A DNA stretch of 64,000 bases, taken from Leptospira inadai serovar Lyme str. 10 (GTDB lineage: Bacteria > Spirochaetota > Leptospiria > Leptospirales > Leptospiraceae). The stretch lies in contig NZ_AHMM02000025.1 in NCBI RefSeq assembly GCF_000243675.2, positions 806,001-870,000 on the forward strand, given 5' to 3'. Under the pieces are notes generated by a model, which worked only from the letters and a program-made list of their open reading frames with translations, ran no database searches and was not told where the DNA came from. The translations under genes were made by a program, and so were the position numbers. This document shows positions 57,256 through 64,000 of the stretch, in pieces; position 1 is the stretch's first letter, and each line of letters starts with the position of its first letter.

Positions 57256-58284
57256 ATGGAACTCTCGCAGAGACATAGGATGATTCTTAAGGCGACTGTG
57301 GACGAGTTTATCGTCGAAAACCGTCCGGTCGGTTCCAAAACCTTATTCGATAAACATGATATAGGCCTGTCGCCGGCTTCGATCCGATCGGTTTTAAAGG
57401 AACTGGAAGATATGGGCTATTTAGCCTCCAGGCATACTTCCGGAGGAAGAATTCCTACCGAGAGGGGATATCGTTTTTACGTGGATTCTTTGGTCGTTTT
57501 GTACGAGCTAACGATCAAAGAGAAGCAGCGAATTCAGGAGGAATACCTGAAAATGCAGTTCAAACTGGACCAAATACTCAGGGCTACCGCGAGCGTTTTG
57601 GCCAGCCTATCCAATTCGGCGGGGATTGTGTTAGGACCGGCAAAGAGTTTAGATACTCTAAAGCATGTGGAATTGATCCATGTTCACGGCGATGAAGTAT
57701 TAATGATCATGGTTATGCGTTCCGGGGCGGTGGTCAATCGGAACGTTTTCTTAGATCGGAATTATAGTCAGGAAGAATTGTATCAGATCTCGAAATATCT
57801 GAATGATAACGCGAAAGGCTACGATATGTTCGAGATCCAGGAATCGGTCATTCCGAATCTTTTGAAACGAAAAGACGGCCCCGAGGATTTTTCAAGAGTA
57901 TCCGGAGTTCTTTCCGCCGCTATGACTCCGGATAATTCGGAAGTAAGCGTTTATATAGACGGTTTAAAAAATCTTTATGGAAGGTTCAGGGACCAAGAGG
58001 AAAAACTCAACCAGGTTCTTTCTCTTTTGGATGATAAACGATTCTTGCGGGAAATGTTCGGCGAATATTCCGATCATGACGGAGTCTACACCGTCATCGG
58101 TAAGGACGGGGATGGTCTGATGGGCGGCGTAAGCATTATCACTTCGAGCTATCGGATGGGAGAAAAAAGGATCGGTTCTATGGGAATTATAGGACCTCAG
58201 AGAATGGATTATAATCGGGCCCTCCCGCTTGTGGACTTCACGTCCAAGTTAGTCTCTGAAATGGTAACTAGAATTAGTAAATAA
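57256..58284 (+). CDS. hrcA: Heat-inducible transcription repressor HrcA
   Basis: 342-aa HrcA. The N-terminal winged helix (RHRMILKATVDEFI, LSPASIRSVLKELEDMGYLA, HTSGGRIPTERGYRFYVD) binds CIRCE; the rest has the GAF-like and insert domains (LIHVHGDEVLMIMV, FGEYSDHDGVYTVIG). It represses the hrcA-grpE-dnaK-dnaJ unit and depends on GroEL for activity. A perfect CIRCE overlaps the 5' leader, so it controls itself. Confidence 0.95.
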   Translation: MELSQRHRMILKATVDEFIVENRPVGSKTLFDKHDIGLSPASIRSVLKELEDMGYLASRHTSGGRIPTERGYRFYVDSLVVLYELTIKEKQRIQEEYLKMQFKLDQILRATASVLASLSNSAGIVLGPAKSLDTLKHVELIHVHGDEVLMIMVMRSGAVVNRNVFLDRNYSQEELYQISKYLNDNAKGYDMFEIQESVIPNLLKRKDGPEDFSRVSGVLSAAMTPDNSEVSVYIDGLKNLYGRFRDQEEKLNQVLSLLDDKRFLREMFGEYSDHDGVYTVIGKDGDGLMGGVSIITSSYRMGEKRIGSMGIIGPQRMDYNRALPLVDFTSKLVSEMVTRISK

Positions 58285-58298
58285 TTAGGAGTATCGAC

Positions 58299-58391
58299 GT
58301 GGAAACTAAGGAACGAGAAATTCCGTGTATCTCACGCCGTCCCGGACTCGCGGAACCGGGGTCCGAAAAAGCGCGAAACGAAACTGTATAA
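58299..58391 (+). CDS. Possible 30-aa ORF between hrcA and grpE
   Basis: GTG at 58299 with TAGGAG eight bases before it; 30 residues rich in arginine and glutamate (METKEREIPCISRRPG at the start). It ends 4 bases before the grpE ATG. It could be a small leader or simply an unused frame with a good ribosome site. Confidence 0.3.
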   Translation: METKEREIPCISRRPGLAEPGSEKARNETV

Positions 58392-58395
58392 GGAT

Positions 58396-58977
58396 ATGGG
58401 GAAGGAAATGAATCAGGAAGAAACCCTGGCGGGTTCGGTGGAAGAAAACTCCGCTAATCAGGAAGAAGCCGTAAAAGCGGAGGCGGAAACGACCCAAGAT
58501 TCTTTTCAAAAAGAATTGGAAGCCGCCAAAAAAGAAATAGAATCGCTTAAGGATTCATGGGCTCGGGAAAGAGCGGAATTTCAAAATTATAAGAGAAGGA
58601 CTGCGCAAGAATTTTCTAATATTAAACGCGAAGCCGTGCGGTCAATGGTCGCGGGTTTTTTGAATCCGATCGACAATTTGGATCGAGTCGGCTCTACCAC
58701 CACCGTTACCGACGAGCTAAAGCCGTTTGTGGACGGGGTCGGAATGATCCTGAAGGAATTTTACTCAGTATTAGAAAAATCAAATGTATATCGCTTTTTT
58801 CCCCAAGGCGAAGCCTTCGATCCCACAATGATGGAAGCTTTGTCTTCCGAAGAAGGGGATCAGTATAAGGAAGAAACGGTGATCGAAGTTTATCAGGCCG
58901 GCTTCTTTCTGAAAGATAACGAGGAAAAGTTTTCACTCAGGCCTGCAAGGGTCCGGATCGGAAAACCCAGAGCTTAA
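58396..58977 (+). CDS. grpE: Nucleotide exchange factor GrpE
   Basis: 193 aa. An acidic, disordered N-terminal 45 residues lead into a long coiled coil (EKELEAAKKEIESLKDSWARERAEFQNYKRR) and the beta-domain ending GFFLKDNEEKFSLRPARVRIGK. GrpE releases ADP from DnaK. ATG 58408 has a better spaced GGGGA ribosome site than 58396, so the protein may be four residues shorter. Confidence 0.95.
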   Translation: MGKEMNQEETLAGSVEENSANQEEAVKAEAETTQDSFQKELEAAKKEIESLKDSWARERAEFQNYKRRTAQEFSNIKREAVRSMVAGFLNPIDNLDRVGSTTTVTDELKPFVDGVGMILKEFYSVLEKSNVYRFFPQGEAFDPTMMEALSSEEGDQYKEETVIEVYQAGFFLKDNEEKFSLRPARVRIGKPRA

Positions 58978-59012
58978 ACGAAATTTATAGGGACAAGTAA
59001 GGAGATACCATC

Positions 59013-60941
59013 ATGTCAAAGGAAAAGATAATCGGAATCGATTTAGGGACCACAAACTCATGCGTAGCCGTCATGGAAGGTGGAGATCCGGTAGTTATAC
59101 AAAATTCGGAAGGAGCGAGAACTACTCCATCCATCGTCGCTTTTACTGCCAAGGGGGAAACTCTTGTCGGCCAGTTTGCGAAGAACCAAGCCATCACGAA
59201 CGCGGTAAACACGGTTCGTTCGGCAAAGCGCTTCATAGGTCGCAGATTCAACGAAGCCGAGCAGGAGATGAAACACGTTTCCTACAAAGTCATTCGTAGC
59301 GGAAACGACGGTGTCAAATTCGAAACCGCGACCGGCGAATTTACTCCCCAGGAAATCTCCGCCCGCGTTCTGCAAAAAATGAAGCAAACCGCCGAAGACT
59401 ATCTGGGGCATAAAGTAACGAAAGCCGTCATCACCGTACCGGCTTATTTTAACGACGAGCAACGTCAGGCAACTAAAGACGCGGGAAGAATCGCCGGGTT
59501 GGAAGTGGAACGTATCATTAACGAACCCACTGCAGCAGCTTTAGCGTACGGGTTCGACAAGAAGAAAAGTAACGCAAAGATTGCGGTCTACGATCTCGGA
59601 GGAGGAACCTTCGACGTTTCTATTCTGGAATTGGGCGACGGCGTATTCGAAGTTAAATCCACCAACGGAGACACTCACTTAGGCGGAGACGATTTCGATA
59701 TGATCATCATGGAATGGATGATCGATGAGTTTAAGAAACAATACGGAATCGATATCTCTCAAGACAAGAATACGGTTCAACGTCTAAAAGAAGCCGCAGA
59801 GAAAGCGAAGATCGAATTATCGGGAACGATGTCGACTCAGATCAATTTGCCGTTCATTACGGCAGATGCAACCGGTCCTAAGCACTTGGACATGAATTTG
59901 ACTCGTGCTAAGTTCGATCAGTTGACTCGATCGCTAGTGGACAGGACTAAGATTCCTTGTGAGAATGCTCTTCGTGATGCAGGCTTAAAAGCGAGCGATA
60001 TCGACGAAGTGATTTTGGTCGGAGGGTCCACTAGGATTCCCGCCGTGCAAGAATTGGTGAAGGCGATCTTCGGAAAAGAACCGAATCGTTCCGTTAACCC
60101 GGACGAAGTCGTGGCGATCGGCGCCGCAATCCAAGGCGGTGTTTTAGCCGGAGAAGTTTCCGACGTTCTCCTCTTGGATGTAACCCCTCTTTCTTTAGGA
60201 ATTGAAACCTTGGGCGGCGTCATGACCAAGCTGATCGAGCGAAATACGACGATTCCTACCAAGAAATCGCAAGTATTCTCGACTGCAGCGGATAATCAAA
60301 ATGCGGTCTCGATTCACGTCCTGCAAGGCGAAAGAGAGATGGCAAAGGATAACCGTACTTTGGGAAGATTCGATTTGATCGGGATCGCACCCGCTCCCCG
60401 TGGAGTTCCTCAAATCGAAGTCACGTTCGATATCGACGCGAACGGTATCGTTCACGTATCGGCCAAAGATCTTGGAACCGGAAAAGAACAAAAGATTCGC
60501 ATCGAGTCCTCTACGGGCTTATCCGAAGACGAGATTTCCAAAATGGTGAAAGATGCCGAAGCGCACGCTGCTGCGGATAAGGCTGCTCGCGAATTGGTCG
60601 AAGCGAAGAACGAACTTGATACGCTTGCATACTCGCTTGAAAAAGCGGTCGCGGATGCAGGCGATAAACTAGGAGCTAGCGAAAAGCAATTAGCTACCGA
60701 CGAAGTAAAACGAGCAAGAGAAGCGATCGAATCCGGCGACATAGCTAGAATCAATGCTGCCAAGGATTCCGTATCCAAAATTGCTTCGGAAGTCGGTTCC
60801 AAAATTTATGCGCAAGGCGGACCTGCAGAAGGCGCCGAACCGAACGCACAAAACGGTTCGCAGGCCGGTGAGAAAACTCAAGAGAACGGGGAAAAGGTCG
60901 TGGACGCGGACTATACCGTGGTAGACGATGAGAAAAAGTAA
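59013..60941 (+). CDS. dnaK: Chaperone protein DnaK (Hsp70)
   Basis: 642 aa, full length. The ATPase domain has [43 protein letters not shown] and [15 protein letters not shown]. The substrate domain follows ([19 protein letters not shown]), then the lid and a C-terminal [14 protein letters not shown] acidic tail ending [12 protein letters not shown]. An AAGGAGAT ribosome site precedes the ATG. It is the core chaperone of this operon with GrpE and DnaJ. Confidence 0.98.
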   Translation: MSKEKIIGIDLGTTNSCVAVMEGGDPVVIQNSEGARTTPSIVAFTAKGETLVGQFAKNQAITNAVNTVRSAKRFIGRRFNEAEQEMKHVSYKVIRSGNDGVKFETATGEFTPQEISARVLQKMKQTAEDYLGHKVTKAVITVPAYFNDEQRQATKDAGRIAGLEVERIINEPTAAALAYGFDKKKSNAKIAVYDLGGGTFDVSILELGDGVFEVKSTNGDTHLGGDDFDMIIMEWMIDEFKKQYGIDISQDKNTVQRLKEAAEKAKIELSGTMSTQINLPFITADATGPKHLDMNLTRAKFDQLTRSLVDRTKIPCENALRDAGLKASDIDEVILVGGSTRIPAVQELVKAIFGKEPNRSVNPDEVVAIGAAIQGGVLAGEVSDVLLLDVTPLSLGIETLGGVMTKLIERNTTIPTKKSQVFSTAADNQNAVSIHVLQGEREMAKDNRTLGRFDLIGIAPAPRGVPQIEVTFDIDANGIVHVSAKDLGTGKEQKIRIESSTGLSEDEISKMVKDAEAHAAADKAARELVEAKNELDTLAYSLEKAVADAGDKLGASEKQLATDEVKRAREAIESGDIARINAAKDSVSKIASEVGSKIYAQGGPAEGAEPNAQNGSQAGEKTQENGEKVVDADYTVVDDEKK

Positions 60942-60948
60942 ATAGCCG

Positions 60949-62067
60949 ATGAGTGAAAGAAGTTACTATGAGATACTAGGCGTATCCCAGGGCGCAACCG
61001 ATGACGAGATTAAAGCCGCGTATCGGAAGCTAGCCATTAAATATCACCCTGATAAAAACAAGGGTGATAAGGCTTCCGAGGAAAAGTTCAAGGAAGCCAC
61101 CGAAGCTTACGAAGTTCTTCGGGACCCGAAAAAACGCCAGGCCTACGATCAGTATGGTAAGGCGGGTGTGGGTGCCGGAGGACCGGGTTTTGGGGCGGGG
61201 GCTTACACCGACTTTTCCGATATCTTCGGAGATTTTGGGGATATCTTTGGCGACTTCTTCGGCGGTGGTCGACCAGGTGGCGGCGGATCGCGAAGAGGCG
61301 GCCCTCAACGAGGGTCCGATCTTCGGTATAATCTAGAGGTTTCTCTAGAAGACGCTGCCTTGGGTCGCGAATACAAGATCGAAATTCCTCGTTTGGAAAC
61401 CTGCACCGATTGTGGCGGTTCCGGCGCAAATAAAGGAAGCACTCCTTCCACTTGTCCGGATTGCGGCGGATCGGGGCAGATTCGAAGATCCCAAGGTTTC
61501 TTTTCCGTCGCGACCACCTGCGGTACTTGTCGCGGTAAGGGCACGATCATTTCCAATCCATGTAAGACCTGTCACGGACAAGGTCTGGTGGAAAAGCGAC
61601 GCACAATCAATATCAAAATTCCCCCCGGTATCGAATCGGGAAGTCGTTTGAAGGTATCGGGAGAAGGTGAGGCCGGTCCGAGCGGCGGACCCCACGGCGA
61701 TTTGTACGTAGTTACGCATATTAAGAAACACGAATTGTTCGAACGCCAAGCCAACGATTTAATTCTTAATAAAAAAATCAGTCTGACCCAGGCGATCTTG
61801 GGCGGGGATATCGAAGTTCCTACCATCGACGGAAAGAAGGTTAAAATGAAGATTCCCGAAGGGACCGAGTCAGGCCAGGTATTCAGGTTGAAAGGCCACG
61901 GAATTCCTTACTTAGGCGGCTACGGTAAAGGCGATCAACACGTAATCGTTAGAATTGAAATCCCTAAAAAGCTAACGAGACGCCAACGGGAACTCATCGA
62001 AGAATTTGCGAGGGAGTCGGGTGAAGGACTTCCGGGATCGAAAGGCAAGATCTTCTCCAATAAATAA
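60949..62067 (+). CDS. dnaJ: Chaperone protein DnaJ (Hsp40)
   Basis: 372-aa type I DnaJ. J domain with HPD (YHPDKNKGD), a G/F-rich linker ([10 protein letters not shown]...[16 protein letters not shown]), four zinc-binding CxxCxGxG repeats ([36 protein letters not shown]), then two client-binding domains. It hands unfolded proteins to DnaK. The ATG lies 7 bases after the dnaK stop, so it is co-transcribed. Confidence 0.97.
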   Translation: MSERSYYEILGVSQGATDDEIKAAYRKLAIKYHPDKNKGDKASEEKFKEATEAYEVLRDPKKRQAYDQYGKAGVGAGGPGFGAGAYTDFSDIFGDFGDIFGDFFGGGRPGGGGSRRGGPQRGSDLRYNLEVSLEDAALGREYKIEIPRLETCTDCGGSGANKGSTPSTCPDCGGSGQIRRSQGFFSVATTCGTCRGKGTIISNPCKTCHGQGLVEKRRTINIKIPPGIESGSRLKVSGEGEAGPSGGPHGDLYVVTHIKKHELFERQANDLILNKKISLTQAILGGDIEVPTIDGKKVKMKIPEGTESGQVFRLKGHGIPYLGGYGKGDQHVIVRIEIPKKLTRRQRELIEEFARESGEGLPGSKGKIFSNK

Positions 62068-62094
62068 ATAGAACACCTAGGAAAAGGAAAATTC

Positions 62095-63054
62095 ATGACC
62101 GATAGAGTCAAAATCGGTGTCATCGGCACCGGTCATATGGGCCAATACCATGTTAATGTGGCTAAGACCTTGGGCGACGCCGTGCTTGTAGGAATCTACG
62201 ATGCGGATACCGAACGAGCCAAGCAAATGGCCGAAAAGCATAAAACCTCGGCCTTTTCGTCGTTAGATGATTTGATTAAGAATGTGGAATCCGTCATTGT
62301 GGCGGTTCCAACCTTCCTACACCACGAGATCGCAAAGAAGGCTTTACTAGCGGGAAAGCATGTTCTTGTCGAAAAGCCGATCGCCGAAACGTTGGAACAA
62401 GCCAAAGAACTCGTCGAATTATCCACAAAGAACGACCTCGTACTTTTAGTAGGTCACGTCGAACGATTTAACGGGGCCGTATTGGAACTCGGAAAAATTG
62501 CGACTGATCCTCTTTTGGTCGAGTCCAGAAGATTGGCGCCTTTTAATCCTCGTATTAAGGATGTGGGGGTAGTATTGGATATGATGATACACGATATCGA
62601 CATCGTTTTGAATCTAGTAAAATCGCCCGTAAAACATCTCAGCGCGGTCGGGTCGAAAGTAGTTTCCGAACATGAAGATATTGCGGCGGTGATCCTGCAT
62701 TTTGAAAACGGAACGATCGCGAATATTTCCGCAAGTCGTTGCACTCAATCCAAGATTCGAACGTTAAACGTCACCCAACAGGACGTATATATTACTTTGG
62801 ATTTCTCCGACCAGGAAATCGAACTTCATCGCCAAGCTACGTCGGATATTCTATTAAGAACCGGCGAGATAAAATATCGTCAGGAATCCATCGTCGAAAA
62901 GATATTCGTTCACAAAGACAATCCGCTCAAACAAGAGCAGGAACATTTTGTGAAATGTATCCGAAAAGAAACCGAGCCTATCGTATATGGTCAGTCCGAC
63001 ATACAAACTTTAGAAATCGCCTACCGAATCTTGAAAGAAATTCATAATAATTAA
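62095..63054 (+). CDS. Gfo/Idh/MocA-family oxidoreductase
   Basis: 319 aa. The Rossmann loop is IGVIGTGHMGQYHV, the family motif is VLVEKPIAETLEQA and the active-site region is DMMIHDIDIVL. It acts on sugars or sugar nucleotides with NAD(P). The conserved EKP motif contains the catalytic lysine. One option is GnnA, which oxidises UDP-GlcNAc for the GlcNAc3N lipid A of Leptospira; nothing here proves it. It follows dnaJ by 27 bases with an AGGAAAAGGA ribosome site and may share its transcript. Confidence 0.85.
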   Translation: MTDRVKIGVIGTGHMGQYHVNVAKTLGDAVLVGIYDADTERAKQMAEKHKTSAFSSLDDLIKNVESVIVAVPTFLHHEIAKKALLAGKHVLVEKPIAETLEQAKELVELSTKNDLVLLVGHVERFNGAVLELGKIATDPLLVESRRLAPFNPRIKDVGVVLDMMIHDIDIVLNLVKSPVKHLSAVGSKVVSEHEDIAAVILHFENGTIANISASRCTQSKIRTLNVTQQDVYITLDFSDQEIELHRQATSDILLRTGEIKYRQESIVEKIFVHKDNPLKQEQEHFVKCIRKETEPIVYGQSDIQTLEIAYRILKEIHNN

Positions 63055-63063
63055 AAGTAGATT

Positions 63064-63618
63064 ATGGAAAATAACTTAGGCGGCAAAGTCCTGATATCGA
63101 ATTCGTCCATCGTAACGGATTATTTTAACCGCACCGTTATTTTGATGGTGGAACAGGACCAAGCGGGCGCGTTCGGTTTGGTCCTGAATAAAAAGATGGA
63201 AGTATCGCTAAACGACGTGATTCAGGGGATACCGGAAAGCGTCGACGGAACTCTCCCGCTATATTCGGGCGGTCCTGTAGATCCGACTTTTGTTTCCATT
63301 CTCCACGATAATCCGAAATTGAAACAACCTGGGGTGGAAGTCATTCCCGGAGTTTATTTGGCTAGAAGTTTCGAAGCTCTGGTCGAACTCCTTGAATCTC
63401 CCACGAAGACTCGCTTTAACGTTTACCAAGGATATTCAGGTTGGGGTGCCGGCCAGTTAGAGGGGGAAATGGAGCGTAAATCCTGGGTGGTTCATGAACC
63501 TAAGCCTGAATGGATTTTCACTGCCGACCCGGAAACTACCTGGCAGGAAGCTTTACGAAGCAAAGGCGGTTTGTATAAATATTTCGTCGAGCACACCAAG
63601 GACCCGTTGCTAAACTAA
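63064..63618 (+). CDS. YqgE/AlgH family protein (UPF0301)
   Basis: 184 aa. Conserved family blocks: LGGKVLISNSSI, FNRTVILMVEQDQAGAFGLVLNK, LYSGGPVDP, GYSGWGAGQLEGEMERKSW. The role is not established; the fold is known from structural genomics. The ATG lies 9 bases after the oxidoreductase stop, without a clear ribosome site. Confidence 0.88.
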   Translation: MENNLGGKVLISNSSIVTDYFNRTVILMVEQDQAGAFGLVLNKKMEVSLNDVIQGIPESVDGTLPLYSGGPVDPTFVSILHDNPKLKQPGVEVIPGVYLARSFEALVELLESPTKTRFNVYQGYSGWGAGQLEGEMERKSWVVHEPKPEWIFTADPETTWQEALRSKGGLYKYFVEHTKDPLLN

Positions 63619-63785
63619 AATCCATCCTTCCCTTGCAAGTAACGAATCGTTCCCATAAGCAAATTCTATTTTCTTTAATGAATTTGCCATCTGATTTTAA
63701 GTCCGATCCTTTTCGGTATATTTAGACGGAATTTAAAGTCGGGATTAGGGTGGACAAACCGAACCGCTAACGTGAATTGATAGGC

Positions 63786-64000
63786 ATGTTTCCATCTTTA
63801 CCCGGTTTGGAGATCCTCGCCGGAATGATTACGCCGGCCGTTTTAATTTCCGCAAGCGCTAGTTTAATTTTTTCGACGGCAAATCGTCTGGGAAGAATTT
63901 TCGATCGAGTCAATCTGTTAAAATCAGAAATCGAATCTCTCGTGGAAGGAAAATCATCCTACCCTACGGAACGATTGGAATATTTAAAATCGCAGCTAAA
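63786..64000 (+). CDS. DUF2721-like membrane protein, cut by the window end
   Basis: An open frame from ATG 63786 to the window edge, 71 residues so far. MFPSLPGLEILAGMITPAVLI and ASLIFSTANRLGRIFDRVNL match the start of DUF2721-type small membrane proteins, which have a TM helix and a conserved R-x-x-R...L pattern. Only a weak ribosome site. Function unknown. Confidence 0.65.
   Translation, partial: MFPSLPGLEILAGMITPAVLISASASLIFSTANRLGRIFDRVNLLKSEIESLVEGKSSYPTERLEYLKSQL

Overview
The window is a piece of a Leptospira-type spirochaete chromosome with mid-range G+C. The genus call rests on a flagellar-coiling-protein-like gene (FcpA), separate coaC and coaB genes, a MazEF/ChpIK-like toxin-antitoxin pair, a DUF1554-type lipoprotein, Leptospira-style lipoboxes, and a CIRCE-controlled hrcA-grpE-dnaK-dnaJ operon. 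I did not identify the species.

Layout. 1-4 kb: dienelactone hydrolase, a VAT-1-type MDR reductase, and polyprenyl synthase overlapping TlyA. 4-6.3 kb: a Baeyer-Villiger-type monooxygenase followed by a composite dispersed repeat. 6.3-8 kb: a small cysteine-rich exported protein and FcpA. 8.2-11.5 kb: a DnaC-like ATPase, folK and panB in an overlapping operon, then DAHP synthase. 11.7-17 kb: an Hpt protein, lpxA-galE, and a split PutA pair (P5C dehydrogenase plus proline dehydrogenase). 17.2-23.6 kb: a VanY-type peptidase, a lipoprotein, recG with an overlapping zinc-ribbon protein and a nucleotidyltransferase, a metallophosphoesterase and an unknown. 23.8-33.9 kb: gpsA, a TPR protein, a CNNM/CorC protein, coaC, coaB, an unlisted 41-aa ORF, murB, TetR, GNAT and SDR genes. 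34-40.4 kb: a second TetR, a haloalkane dehalogenase, a DUF3147-like protein, gpmI and a 677-aa orphan.

40.4-50 kb is the accessory zone: hicAB bracketed by an imperfect direct repeat, a decayed IS256-type transposase, two seven-repeat FG-GAP lipoproteins in opposite orientation, a mazEF pair, a second copy of the dispersed repeat, a group II intron whose reverse transcriptase has been almost entirely deleted, a DUF1554 lipoprotein and an AgmX/PglI-type protein. 50-57 kb carries chrA, a stand-alone universal-stress-like protein, and a CPA2 cation/proton antiporter with a fused stress-protein domain. The antiporter is preceded by a consensus promoter and what reads as a ydaO-type (c-di-AMP) riboswitch. 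ppnP and a chemotaxis receptor with an extra C-terminal domain follow. 57-64 kb is the heat-shock operon, then a Gfo/Idh/MocA oxidoreductase, a YqgE-family protein and the start of a DUF2721-like gene.

Most of the window is ordinary core metabolism with tight overlaps (ATGA/TAATG) that imply co-translation. The least ordinary signals are the ORF-less group II intron sitting exactly at the end of a repeat with terminal inverted repeats, the riboswitch-antiporter unit, a FadR-like palindromic operator between two TetR genes, and several perfect inverted repeats near starts of accessory genes. No tRNA, rRNA or CRISPR array was seen.
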